A stretch of 64,000 nt of DNA from Metellina segmentata (taxonomy: Eukaryota > Arthropoda > Arachnida > Araneae > Tetragnathidae), in the NCBI GenBank assembly GCA_947359465.1, contig OX375873.1:92959978-93023977 (forward strand). The letters are read 5' to 3'. Made by a program: the position numbers and the translations under genes. Under the pieces are notes generated by a model that searched no databases, was not told the DNA's origin, and saw only the letters and a program-made list of their open reading frames with translations. Of this stretch, positions 22,545 through 33,530 are shown one piece after another; positions within the stretch are counted from its first letter, which is position 1, and every line of letters begins with the position of its first letter.

Positions 22545-25500
22545 TTAAGTGAATGGCTTAATATATTTAGCGATGGTGGTAGTAGTTTTTGGCACTTCAA
22601 GCTTAGCAACAACTTCTTTAGATGTGGTCGATTTACACGGATAGAGCCAACAGAACTTGGTGAATGAGTCAATCACAGCTGAAATTTGACGATAAGTTTT
22701 GTTTGAAGTTGCTAACGGTCCGAGATGGTCGAGATGGTATGTATGTAGAGGAGTATCGTCTTTGGGAAGAGGATTTAACAGACCCTCTTGTTTGCCGGCT
22801 TTTTTGTTTGAGAGAAGGCAAGGTATACAAGTTGATATATACTGTTCGATCTTTTGGCGTAATTGAGGAATATAGAACTGCTGCTTAATGAGTTCCTCTG
22901 TTCTTTTAACGGCAAAGTGGCCTCGTTCATGGGCACTACGAATTATATCAAGGTGCATCGATTCTGGTACAACAAGAATGTCATTGCCATTGACGAATTT
23001 GTAAAGAACACCATTCTTTGTAGTAAAGTCATTATAACTCGATTTTGATGCGAGTTCACAGATGGCGCGAAGAGAAGCATCTTGTTGTTGAGCACGATGT
23101 ATACGAATAGTAAGTGGATCAGGAGATACGGAAACAACTTGCACACGACTCAAAGCATCAACATGAGCCATTTTTGTTCCTGAGCGATGAACGATTGAAT
23201 AATCAAAGTCTTGAAGAAGTAAAATCCATCGAGCAATGCGCGTACAGACATCTTTTTTTGTCATTGTCTTAGTGAAGGCATCACAGTCGGTCACTATTGT
23301 GAAGTGTTGACCTAGAATGTACACACGGAATTTACGTAAGGCCTCGACGATTGCAAGGACTTCGAGTTCGTAACTGGAGTATTTGCGTTGACTGTCGTTT
23401 GTTTTGCGACTGTGGTAATACACGGGATGGAATTTATTGTCAATGTCCTTCTGAAGTAGGATACAACCGAAACCATCTATTGAAGCATCACAGTGCACTT
23501 CAGTTTCAGCATTTTGGCGGTAAATGGCCAAAACGGGATTTTCACATAAAAGTCGTTTGAGGTGAAGAAATGAGGATCGTTCATTTGCGTCAAAATGGAA
23601 TTTACAGTCTTTACGAAGCAGGTCACTAAGAGGTTTAGCGATGAGTGAGTAGGACGGTATAAATTTACGAAAATAACCGGTCAGTCCGAGGAATTTCTGA
23701 ACATCTTTCGTGCATTTGGGTTCTGGATAACGGGTGACAGCATCAGTTTTAGAAGGCGAAGGAAAAAGTTTTCCAGACTCAACGATGTGTCCTAAAAATT
23801 CAATACGGCGGTGAAAAAATTGGCATTTCTTGAAGTTAATCTCAAGTCCATAGTCCTTGGCGACATCAAGAACTAAACGAAGTAGGGACAGAGCTTCAAC
23901 ATCATCTTTGGCAGGGATAACCAAATCATCCATATAAGGTAGAACAATTCCCTCGACTATCAGGTCACGAAACACAGTATTGATGAAACGTTGAAACACA
24001 GCGGGGCAATTCACCATACCAAAAGGCATACGTTTGAATTGGTACTGTCCACGATATGTGACAAAAGAAGTGTATGGACGACTTTGTTCTGCAACTGAAA
24101 CTTGATGGAAAGCATTTTTCATGTCCAAAGTACTGAACACTTTAGCATCTTGCAACTGATCAAGAATATCCTCAATGAGTGGTAGGGGATATCGATCTTT
24201 TTCAATCACTTTGTTAATTTGGCGATAGTCAATAACGACACGGGGATCACCATTCTTTTTACGCACAACAAGTGTTTGACTTGAGTACGGCGATGAGCAG
24301 GGCTCAATGACATCATTGGCAAGCCATTCGTCGACTTGTTTTTCAACTATGTCACGTTCCACAAAAGGCAAACGGCGAGGTGAATGATAGATTGGCTTTT
24401 CGTCGACCAAAGTAACACTCAGTTCGACATCAGTTGATTTAGTCTTTTTCGGCAAGTAGGATTGGAGCAATTGTTGAACGTCATCACGGATTTTTCTGGG
24501 AATGCTGCGGTCCACATCAAACTCTGGGGTATCGTCCTCGATGTGCAGGATGAAATTTTCGGACAAAGACGTCGAAGTGGGGTCAGTTTTTGTAAATTTT
24601 ATTCCATCCGGGGCAACAGTCATGGTTGCTTGATGAATAACATCACAGCCAATTAGGATGGGGTACGTCATGGAGGAGTCGGGTACAACACGAAAAGTTG
24701 TATCAAAGTTAATTCCATCAATTTGGATGGAAGAAGTAAATGTACCTATCACTGGGGTCTTTGCTGAACCAAATCCAGTAAGGAGGGAGGTATTGTGCGT
24801 CAATTCAGGAGAACCAATGAATTTCCATATACCATGCTGCATTAAAGTTAAGGGACTTCCAGTATCAATTAACGCAGAGTATTTGGTATTTAAAAGTGTA
24901 ATTACTTTACATGTGTGCGGAGTAATTTCTTTAATGGAACTAACAACATCGGGTGATTTCTGAGTCGCGGTTTTTAGGCATTGGGATGAAATATGACCAA
25001 AATTTTTACAAATTAAACAGCGTTTTCCACGATTTTTATCTGGGCAGTTTCGCGAAATATGGTTTGTACCATTGCAGTTATAACAAGTTAAATGTTTGGA
25101 GGAAATCGAAGTTTGGTTTTGTGATTTAGAATTTTGAGGATAATGATGAAGTTTAGAATCAAAAGTGCGACTAGTATTTGTTTCATTATGGGTACGAGAA
25201 TGATTATTAGAAAAACGATTTTTACTTTGAAAAATCTTTTCGTAAATATTAAGCTTTTCTTTGAATTCTGTCATCGATTTGCTACCGTATAATAACATTT
25301 TATTAGCGTTAGAATCATTTATTCCTCGTATGCAGTAATCTATAATTGAACTTTCATCAATTTGTGCATCAGATCTAGCTGCTATCTCGCGGAGTGCTAT
25401 TAAATATTCGGCAAGGGATTCTTTTTCATCTAATTTGCGCCTACTTAATTCGACATGTATTTCGCGGGAGTTAAATCTTTGACCAAATTCATTTATCAAC

Positions 25501-26291
25501 GCGGTTTTCAAGGAAGAAAAGGTTGTTAAGGCGTTCTGACTCTGAATGAAAGTTTTTGCTGCGCCTATCAACAATTTTTTACATATTAGAAGTTTTTGCA
25601 ACTCAAGAGTTACTTCATACAATGAAAAGAAATTTTCGACATCCTTAATAAATGAATAAACAGAATAAGAATTTAGACCTGAGAACGAACGTTCTTCGAT
25701 TAACACATCTTTCAGAAATAACCAAGAAAAACGGTCAACAACAGCTGCATTCGATTTAGACGAATCATCAGAAAACGAGAATGTTTTAACACTGAATGGA
25801 TTTGTTTGGATATTTTGTTCTTCTGGCGTCGGATGGGATATGTTTTGACTAGTGGGGGAAGCCACCTGCGATAACGGTTTAGGGGAAATTTCCGTTCCTT
25901 CTTTTTCGCGCTTACTACTACTACAGACTACTTCCTGTTCTGTTTCATCATCAGAATTTGAGTCTAACATTTCATGCAATGATTTTAAATCAGAAAGCGA
26001 AAGTAAAATTCGTTCACACAATTCTTCAGCGGAGCCCTCTACATCTAAATTTAAAATATCACATATACAGATAAAGTTAGTTAAAGATAACTCTTTCAGC
26101 AGGGATTCCTTAGCGTTTTGCAAATTGAAATCAGAATCAAAACCTGCGAAAACACGAAGTTTTCTTCGACTAGTGCGGTCGTAAATTTCGTTAGGGTAAA
26201 CTATGGAAAATAATAATTTAATGTTCCGAATAGATCCATTTTTTAAGAAGTTTGAAAGAAAAGGTATGTTATCCAAAATTAAGGAAGTCAT
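22545..26291 (-). CDS. Gypsy-type Gag-Pol polyprotein, integrase truncated
   Basis: From the ATG at 26291 the frame gives 1248 residues. In order: a Gag region; two CCHC zinc knuckles (about 403-416 and 425-438); an aspartic protease with DTG (476-478); reverse transcriptase with first Asp in STLDM (723) and YMDD (786-789); RNase H with CDAS (Asp 935), ELE and TDCD acidic residues; then the integrase HHCC finger (His 1121 and 1125, Cys 1155 and 1158). Only the first catalytic Asp (1188) of the DDE core is present; the frame then reads into a Thr-rich tail and stops, so the second Asp, the Glu and the C-terminal domain are missing. The open frame also extends upstream to a GTG, which I did not use. 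Fused Gag and Pol occurs in several gypsy lineages; I cannot assign the clade. Confidence 0.9.
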   Translation of the reverse strand: MTSLILDNIPFLSNFLKNGSIRNIKLLFSIVYPNEIYDRTSRRKLRVFAGFDSDFNLQNAKESLLKELSLTNFICICDILNLDVEGSAEELCERILLSLSDLKSLHEMLDSNSDDETEQEVVCSSSKREKEGTEISPKPLSQVASPTSQNISHPTPEEQNIQTNPFSVKTFSFSDDSSKSNAAVVDRFSWLFLKDVLIEERSFSGLNSYSVYSFIKDVENFFSLYEVTLELQKLLICKKLLIGAAKTFIQSQNALTTFSSLKTALINEFGQRFNSREIHVELSRRKLDEKESLAEYLIALREIAARSDAQIDESSIIDYCIRGINDSNANKMLLYGSKSMTEFKEKLNIYEKIFQSKNRFSNNHSRTHNETNTSRTFDSKLHHYPQNSKSQNQTSISSKHLTCYNCNGTNHISRNCPDKNRGKRCLICKNFGHISSQCLKTATQKSPDVVSSIKEITPHTCKVITLLNTKYSALIDTGSPLTLMQHGIWKFIGSPELTHNTSLLTGFGSAKTPVIGTFTSSIQIDGINFDTTFRVVPDSSMTYPILIGCDVIHQATMTVAPDGIKFTKTDPTSTSLSENFILHIEDDTPEFDVDRSIPRKIRDDVQQLLQSYLPKKTKSTDVELSVTLVDEKPIYHSPRRLPFVERDIVEKQVDEWLANDVIEPCSSPYSSQTLVVRKKNGDPRVVIDYRQINKVIEKDRYPLPLIEDILDQLQDAKVFSTLDMKNAFHQVSVAEQSRPYTSFVTYRGQYQFKRMPFGMVNCPAVFQRFINTVFRDLIVEGIVLPYMDDLVIPAKDDVEALSLLRLVLDVAKDYGLEINFKKCQFFHRRIEFLGHIVESGKLFPSPSKTDAVTRYPEPKCTKDVQKFLGLTGYFRKFIPSYSLIAKPLSDLLRKDCKFHFDANERSSFLHLKRLLCENPVLAIYRQNAETEVHCDASIDGFGCILLQKDIDNKFHPVYYHSRKTNDSQRKYSSYELEVLAIVEALRKFRVYILGQHFTIVTDCDAFTKTMTKKDVCTRIARWILLLQDFDYSIVHRSGTKMAHVDALSRVQVVSVSPDPLTIRIHRAQQQDASLRAICELASKSSYNDFTTKNGVLYKFVNGNDILVVPESMHLDIIRSAHERGHFAVKRTEELIKQQFYIPQLRQKIEQYISTCIPCLLSNKKAGKQEGLLNPLPKDDTPLHTYHLDHLGPLATSNKTYRQISAVIDSFTKFCWLYPCKSTTSKEVVAKLEVPKTTTTIAKYIKPFT

Positions 26292-26426
26292 AATTGCGAA
26301 CTTACCATGGACAACTGGAAATTCAAAGTAATCCAAAAGCACAATTCTTGAAAAAAATATTCACATTCACACTTCAGGAGATTGGTTTTTGTTGCTAGGG
26401 GTAATTAGGGTGACCAGGAAGAAAGG

Positions 26427-26438
26427 CCAGAGCCCCCA
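26427..26438 (-). other. Putative primer-binding site
   Basis: Two bases inside the 5' LTR, the element reads TGGGGGCTCTGG. The first nine bases are complementary to a tRNA 3' end of the kind found in proline tRNAs (…GAGCCCCCA); the match fades after that. The tRNA assignment is from general knowledge, not from a search. Confidence 0.5.
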
Positions 26439-26440
26439 AT

Positions 26441-26723
26441 TATGGGATCAAATAGATAACTGCTAGTTAAGACGGACACTTTATTATGTAAAAGGAACAT
26501 GGGACAAAACAGTTAACAGTTAAAACAATGAGGAGGAAACATCGGCAATTAACATCGTCACATAACATTCAATAGAGCTCGTCATAGCTCAATAACTTAA
26601 AGCGCGAAGCTCTTGCTTCCGCGGCTTACATTCAACGTCTGCTTAGGTACTATGTGATGCGGCGCGTCACCGCTAATGTATACATACGCGTAGAATGGGA
26701 ACCGACGGGACTATTTTCCCACA
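26441..26723 (-). repeat. 5' LTR of the gypsy element (283 bp)
   Basis: A duplicate of 21676-21958 with no difference seen. The leader from the LTR to the Gag ATG is about 150 nt (26292-26440). Confidence 0.92.
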
Positions 26724-27950
26724 ATTCAAAATAAAAGATGTTGAGAAATTCTTTTAATTTTGTGATGATGAAATACCACAAACAAATTTTTGAAGTAAAC
26801 ACTTATTTTTTAACTGTAAACTTCTTTTCTAATCGAAATTGTTTTTAAGCCCTGTGACAAGTAATGATACAATTTCATTTAGCTTATTCAGGAAGAAAAT
26901 TTAAATTAAAGAATGCATGTACTTTTTTTATTTTAGTTTATCAAGAGTGAATAGAAATTAAATGAATTAACAAAATACAAATATGGGAATTGCATTCATA
27001 AAATTCGATAAGAGCAAAATGTATATTAAAAAGGCATATTTACGCTTATGACTTGTATATATCCATACATATTACTAAAATAAATGAATATAATATAAAT
27101 GGAAACATAAATGATTAAATAAGAGCTTGAGGACAACTATTGGAGCTTTTGAAAACATAACCTTTGTTTTTTATAGATCAAACTCATCTTCGAATGAAGG
27201 AAAAAAATAATAAACGGCTTCTTCAAAGCCTATTTTTGTGACAACTGAAATTGAACAAAAAATAATATCTATCAATTTTATATATCTTGGTTACCTTGAA
27301 AACAGCTACATTTAGCATTAGTTGATTAATATATAAACATTTAGTTGATTACTTTTAATAAATATCTTTTCTCCAATAAAAATTTTTTTCGCCAAAAAAA
27401 ATTATAAAAAAGATGTGAACTGAGATGTGATGATGCTTACAAAATTCATTGAACAAGAATATTAATTCGCTGATACTTTAGTACCCTTACATTTGCAAAA
27501 ATACTGAATATTTAAACTATTTCTTAGCATCAAACCAACTATAGTAAAACACGTATATCTGAGCTGTTGTAATAAATAAAAATTTTTATTAGCATCAGCA
27601 ATAGTAATATCTTAAAAACAATTTTTTTTCACACACATGTAAACATTGGATATTTAATTTTTATATTTTCTTCTAAAAAGTGCGAATCAATAAAAGACTA
27701 GAGTCAGTTATAATTAAATCTTTAAAGCATGTCCTACAGCTTTTTATAAATGTGTTATGGTGATGTAAAAAAATGCATTTGATACAACAAACAGTTTTCT
27801 ATATTTATTTTGGGTGCATATTAAAACACAAGCACATCAAAACGCCATATTTTGCAGAACAGGTTTGTGAGAAAAGTAATAAGAAATAAAAGTGCCTTTA
27901 AATATTATTGTTTCAAATATTTTGAAGTGACTCAAAATAAAACAATATTA

Positions 27951-28256
27951 GGCTATTTGGCCTAGTAAAATTTATCATTTTTTAATACAATAGATAATCA
28001 AATATATTGGAATATTTGTATTTTATTCAATAAGTTCAGTCAGTGAATCAGTCTCAGCTCAGTCTCCCAAATAATTCTAATAAAAATGAATAAAATAATA
28101 AAAGGCTATTTGACCTAGTAAAATTTATAATTTTTTAATACAATAGATAATCAAATGTATTGGAGTATTTGTATTTTATTCAATAAGTTCAGTCAGTGAA
28201 TCAGTCTCAGCTCAGTCTCCCAAATAATTACAATAAAAATGAAATATCAGGATAAT
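27951..28256. repeat. 153-bp direct tandem duplication
   Basis: ggctatttggcctagtaaaa at 27951 recurs as ggctatttgacctagtaaaa at 28104. Both units run through ttcagtcagtgaatcagtct, cagctcagtctcccaaataa and taaaaatgaa with only a handful of substitutions. Confidence 0.9.
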
Positions 28257-29056
28257 ATTATGTCAAAAATTGTGAGAGGAGCAAATATCTGTACACGTTT
28301 TGTGAGCGAATTTAAATTTAACCCTCACTGTTTCCAAATGGCTTATAATTTTAATATTAAAAAAATAAAGTAAAATTTAATTAAAGTATAAAGTAAAATT
28401 TTAAAACACAAATGTATAATCATTGACATTTGGTCTTAAATCGTCCTAAACAAATAAAAATCGGAATGAAAGTGCTTTCTTACACACGTTTCACAGATAT
28501 GTATCATATTTCCAAAAGAGAAAACCAAGCCAAATAGTGCGAATCTTGAAATTAAACTTACATCGGAATCTTTTTCTGTTCAACAGGAGCCCAATGACTT
28601 TAGATATTTCAAAAAGGTCCAGAAGGTTCTAGAAAATTTCCCACTTTTGTGACTAAAGATAGACTAGATCATATTGCCATTCAGAACTATACAGATTTCA
28701 CCTTGCAGATTCAGATAAATGTCTTGTTTTCCTAAAGAACAGATAGCTTAGACCACACGCTTACTTCTTGCAAACTTTGCTTCTTCTGGAGTGGAGAGAA
28801 CTATTTCATGGATATTTTGGCTCGACTATGAAATCTTCCTTGCAATCCATTATCCCTGTTATTTAATTAATTTTTATATATTTTGTGTATGTGTTTTATT
28901 GTTTATGTCTATAGCTGTCATATTGATATTAGTGGTAATGCAATGGACTTACGTATTAAGATGTGTAGTAGGGATATATGTATTGTACCTACTGTCGATT
29001 GCTTCACAAACTGCTTGACATCTTTTTACAGGTTTGATATGTGATGTATTTTTCAG

Positions 29057-29196
29057 GGTAACGGTACATTTGTGAACAGCGTAGTGGTCCAACACCATCC
29101 ATTTGTCCTCAGAAGCACAGATAGGAGAATTGACGTGGCATGTGATTATGAAGAGGTGCAAAGAAAACTACGAGGTGGCAAACAGGTCCTTGAGGG
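29057..29196 (+). CDS. Internal exon of the ZP-domain protein (second half of ZP-N)
   Basis: The 140-nt exon lies between tatttttcag and the consensus donor GG|gtaagt. It enters in phase 0, exactly matching the exit phase of 1872-2050, and leaves after two bases of a Gly codon. The product starts GNGTFVNSVVVQHHP and includes RRIDVACDYEEV, which carries the fourth ZP-N Cys, followed by a basic linker KLRGGKQVLEG. The order N-x-VVVQHHP then CDY is standard for ZP-N strands F-G. It is less AT-rich than the surrounding intron. The next exon, which should encode the linker and ZP-C, was not found in the remaining 35 kb and may lie outside. Confidence 0.86.
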
Positions 29197-29927
29197 GTAA
29201 GTAAAGGGACGTTTTACTTTCAGCATACCTGCATGTTATCCGTAAAGAATAAATAGTATTTTTTTTACTGAACAGTAGATAAGAATTTGTTTTATAAAAT
29301 ACTGAAACAAACGATATAGAAATATCCTCACATGATAACCCAGATTAAAATTTCAAAACAACTTTGAATTTATTCTGAAATATGAAGGTGGATAGTTAGG
29401 AGACGTGTTTAATATTAACAATTAATGTATAATTGTGTTAAACGCATTTTGATTTGGGTGTGTATGACATAAGCGATATTTTTTGATTATGCATAAAGCA
29501 GAAAATAAATTCCTCTGAACAATCAAAAGGTTCTTGGACTCTAAACTCTAGTGTTATGAAATTAAACAGATTCTCTCTGGAATTTCTAGATCATTTCAAT
29601 TTTTTTTTGCAGCGTTATTCACTTAGAGACCCAAATGTAAAATTTAGTATAAAACATTACGCGAGAACTAATCAATGGGAAACGTAAAAATATGTCACAA
29701 GCTGAGCAATCTGAAATAAACAAAATAACTTTAAGAAAGCAAAAACTATTCCACGGTGCAACGGAACTGCTAACGAAATTGATGACTATGTGACTTGGTA
29801 GTGTAGCTAGTTATGTTACAAATCTTAAAAATTACTAGCAAATTAGAGAATTTGGTGAACATAATACTTTTCGATTGTAATACTCTTTTGTTTTGCAAAT
29901 TAAATTGCTCTTGTATCTAAATAAATA
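29197..29927 (+). other. Start of the following ZP intron; nothing recognised
   Basis: AT-rich sequence after the donor at 29197 with no exon, RNA gene or repeat that I can support. Confidence 0.5.
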
Positions 29928-30491
29928 CACTATCCTACAATAATGGACCGGACAGCAAGATGTGATGGTATTAGGGAAATAACACATGGTTTAATAGGCG
30001 CATGGTCCCCCACGTGCTACAATTACACTAGCAACCCTTCTGGGCATACTTTCAACAAGGTTTTGATAAATAGCTATGGGTATTTGTATCCATTCCTGTT
30101 ACAAGAATGTCGCCAACTCAGCTGTAGATTTCGGACGTGATTCCTTGGACCGTAAGCGTCGCTGTAACTCTCAAATGTTCTATGGGGTTTAGGTCGCTAC
30201 TCTGAGCAGGTCAGAGACGACGTTTTACATCCATATTTTGATAACACTGCTTAACAGGGGATGCAACATGACATGGAGCGTTTTCGTCCTGGAAGTAGCA
30301 TTCGTCCATTCCATAAAATTGCCAAAGCGTAGGAATAACCTAATTATCCAATATGTTCATTAAGGCGTCAGCGTTCAATTTACCAGGAACGACATGCAAT
30401 GGTCCCAGGCTATACCACGCAAAACACCCCAAACAAGCACTTGGATTTTATGCAAATCCGCTAGCGTCCGGTCCATTATTGTAGGGTAGTG
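29928..30491 (-). mobile_element. Tc1-like element, internally deleted, with 26-bp terminal repeats
   Basis: The ends are inverted 26-mers starting CACTATCCTACAATAATG (29928-29953) and, in reverse from 30491, CACTACCCTACAATAATG; they differ at one base. A TA precedes the left end, but the right flank is AA. On the minus strand, broken frames give a VWG segment, then DENAPCH with the second catalytic Asp and LNPIEHL with the Glu of a Tc1-type DDE transposase. The N-terminal domains are deleted and there are stops and frameshifts, so it is non-functional. Confidence 0.85.
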
Positions 30492-30542
30492 AAAGAAAAA
30501 AAGAAAAATGTAAAAGAAAAAAAAAGAAAAAAAAAAGAAAAG
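30492..30542. repeat. Purine-rich (A/G) tract
   Basis: About 50 bases of almost pure A and G directly abutting the right end of the Tc1-like element. It may be a simple-repeat expansion next to the insertion. Confidence 0.8.
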
Positions 30543-30590
30543 TACGTATTTATTTGCACTAACTCTCCAAGTCTTGTTAAATTTCATATT

Positions 30591-30625
30591 TTAACATTCC
30601 AAGTGGTTTCGGCGAGGATTCCAAC
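30591..30625 (+). repeat. Isolated terminus of the TTAA/45-bp family
   Basis: TTAA is followed by cattccaagtggtttcggcg, the family's left end; the 45-bp array is missing after it. A solo or truncated end. Confidence 0.55.
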
Positions 30626-30639
30626 ATCTGATAAATGCA

Positions 30640-33530
30640 ATAACATACATCTAAGTGCTGTAGTAATTTTTTTAAATAGTTAAATATAAACATTTTTATT
30701 TTTCGGTGGTTTTTTATCATTTTAAATTTAAAAAATTGTATAAAATTAACTATGTTCTTGATTTAAAAATACATACACAGTTTTGTTAAGTATATTTGAA
30801 ATAAAGTTGAGAAAAAAATTTGAAACAAAATGAAAATTGAAAAAAAGTACCACTTTTAAAAAATTAAAAAAAGTCGTACAAATAGAATTTTTTTTTTAAT
30901 TGTTTATTTGACAAGATTTTTTTATTCTAAAATCAACTTATTATCAACAAAACAATAGAAAAACAACAATAGTTTAATTCTATTATAAAAAATTAAGACA
31001 ATTTTTAAAATGGTACCGTGTCCACTTATCTTAAAAAATAGCATTTTCCTTTTTTAACCATTAGTTTTCTCTCTCTTTATTACAATTTATACAAATACAT
31101 TTATTTCCATGTATCCAGCGTTAATTAGATATGTTTGAGAACAATTGAAGAAAGTAAATTCTGAAATGTATCCTTATATTTTTTTTTCGGTTTTGTATAT
31201 TAGTTAATATTTTATATTGATCCCAGTTTTCTTAGTCTCTTCGAGTAATACTTTGTTAAATCTATTGTTATGATAATATGGCTCAGAACAATAAAATATA
31301 ACAATAAAGGCGAGACAGTTAGATGATAAAATATTCCGTGTAATTAATATTTTCTGGTAAAGTTCCAGACATTACAAAATCATTTGAGCGAAAATAACCG
31401 ATACGTAGATAACCCATTCAGCAATAAAGCTCAAAATATACGAAGAAATTGTGAGGATCATCAGACAATTCGGAGAAAAAATGCGAGATAGAACGTAACA
31501 CATTCGACACTAATTACTTTGTAGAATATTCATTTTAAATCTAATCCAATTTTTGGATGTGCTGAGCATGATATTTTGAGAATTTTTATCGATTGAACTA
31601 TCGCTTTGCAACCATCTTTTTTAATTCCATTTGCATTTGCGATAAGATACATCGGAAGAAAATGATTAATATTTCTGTGAGACAAAGTAAGGTCCGTATC
31701 TTATCCACTGCAACACTGATTTGATTTTATACGCACGACAAAAATAGTTTTTCGCTTCAGTTGTTTATGCTTTTATCGGGAAGTGGCTGACGATCATTAC
31801 CGAACCAATTCATCGTTATCGTTAGTTGATCGTTAACGGACTGTTTTCCTTCCAGTCGTAAATCTTCCAAAAACTGTTGATGAAAATCTCATGCAGAAAC
31901 AAATGATTCCTCGACTGCGAGGAATTCCTACGGCTTTTTTCTTCTGATATGAAACCTTTTCGCTTTCTTTTTGATGGTACCGAACATCAAGATATTGAAA
32001 ATCCATTTCCTGCAATGAATATCGCTATCCTTAAAGCGATGCAGCTTTAATGTAAAAAAAAATTATTTTCTTCTTGTATAAATTGCCGTTGAGAGATTGG
32101 AGAGTTTAAATTGGAGAAGTGCCTTAATATTTTATTTCATTGAGTAAATATGTTTTCACGAATTCAATTTTGAGTAATGTCGATGGAATAGGATTCTTGT
32201 GATAAAGTTGTTATTTCAATAATTTTGAGAAATCTTAGTACGTTTCATATATTTGGTGATGTGTTAGGGATGTGATGATTTTCAACTTCGAAGTATTTAG
32301 AACGTATACCCGTAGATGCTGATATTTGAAATACTATTAACAAAACGAAGATATCAAAACGTTGTATCAGTTAGTTCATAAATGAATTATTTACAATTAA
32401 ACTGTGAAAACGTAATTTATATATGTGCATGTTAAGTATACTGTTTAAACCATTAATAAAACGAAATTTTTGCACGAGCATGTTAACTAGATTGTTAATC
32501 AGTTATAAAAGTTTGAAATAAATCTTATGCTTAGAAAAAAATGTTTTTCTAAAATGTTCCATAGATTTTTTTGTATTCTTAGCAATACCGTTTTGCAGAT
32601 AAATTTGGTAGTTTAGAGTACTTTGCTTTCATCGTTCAGGACATGATCCAGATAAAGACTCTTTAGTTCTTAAAGGGTAGGACATTTTTTAAAACGTAGC
32701 TGCCAATATGTAATTTAATTAGAACTGCTTTTACAAAATATCTGTAGTTCGGAATTTCGCTACACATTTTCTTACTGCATTGTCTAGAATTATTTTGCTT
32801 ATCTTTTTGCTTGGATTTTCTTAAAAACTAAAATCAACTGTCCAATTGATGGTTTAAATCTTAGTACCTTTAGATCTACTTAGAGTCAATGAAAATGCTC
32901 AGTTGCCATTCCTAACTAAAGTTCTGAATTTCTTTTCATAGATAAGACATTTTCATCGATGCTGATTTTTTTTCATTTAAATTTAACTATAATGTACTTT
33001 ACTAATATTTAGAGTTAACTAAATTGCCTTAACACAACCCATTGAACGAAATTATACTACATTGTAGATTATAAATACATATAAAAAGTCAATTATACTT
33101 TATTTTTAAACCTTTATTTGAAAACATTTAGATCTTCGGGCTTTTCCTAAAAATATTTTTATCCGCTCTCACGTAAAATTAAATTCAATATTTTCATTTC
33201 TTTCATTAAATTACCAACAATTTAAAGGTAAACTGTATTAACGACTATAAATATGTGAAATGAAAGTGAAAAATCACCTTTCAAAAACAAAAGGATCTTA
33301 ATATGCGTTTGATATAGTTTTATAGAATTGCATTCAACTATAATAGTACGTTTAAACAAAGTCTCAAGTGTATAACCTACATAAATCAATAAACCCGATA
33401 TCTTTCTTTCTTCAGAAAAGCAAAAATCCTTATGATTTCCAAATTGTATTGTAAATCATTTATCTCCAATGCTATTCTTTACTTCCCTCTCTTCAAATCC
33501 CCTCTAGGCACTATAAAGGTCATTATTTTT
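30640..33530. other. AT-rich stretch, nothing recognised
   Basis: No coding, RNA, transposon or tandem-repeat signal that I can support was found in this interval. Confidence 0.5.

Larger units (their letters stand above)
21672..26727 (-). mobile_element. Recent Ty3/gypsy LTR retrotransposon, internally truncated
   Basis: The element runs 21676-26723 on the minus strand, inside the ZP intron and antisense to it. Its two LTRs appear identical base for base, and the 4-bp duplication ATTC flanks it (21672-21675 and 26724-26727). It encodes one fused Gag-Pol frame that stops inside the integrase core, and there is no envelope gene. Between the stop and the 3' LTR lie about 590 bp of AT-rich non-coding sequence with no obvious polypurine tract. 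It is a young insertion of a copy that cannot make full integrase. Confidence 0.9.
2051..29056 (+). other. 27,006-bp intron of the ZP gene
   Basis: The intron runs from gtatgcg at 2051 to ...tatttttcag at 29056. Both flanking exons are phase 0 here and join across one continuous protein module, so no coding exon is missing between them. The content is mostly transposon-derived, as itemised in separate entries. Stretches with nothing recognised include 3350-4740, 5070-6200, 8450-10040, 16690-17550, 20140-21670 and 26730-27950, apart from a few less AT-rich unique islands. Confidence 0.82.

Noticed and set aside
22247..22672. 141-codon minus-strand frame as an envelope gene
   Set aside because: Its first half is the Gag-Pol sequence read in another frame and the rest is AT-driven hydrophobic sequence with no signal, cleavage site or Cys pattern.
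25852..26184. 110-codon plus-strand frame inside the retrotransposon
   Set aside because: Antisense shadow of the Ser- and Glu-rich part of Gag; no start context or homology.
26292..26342. Seventeen extra N-terminal codons for Gag-Pol
   Set aside because: The frame opens at GTG; the first ATG is at 26291 and leaves a normal-length leader after the primer site.
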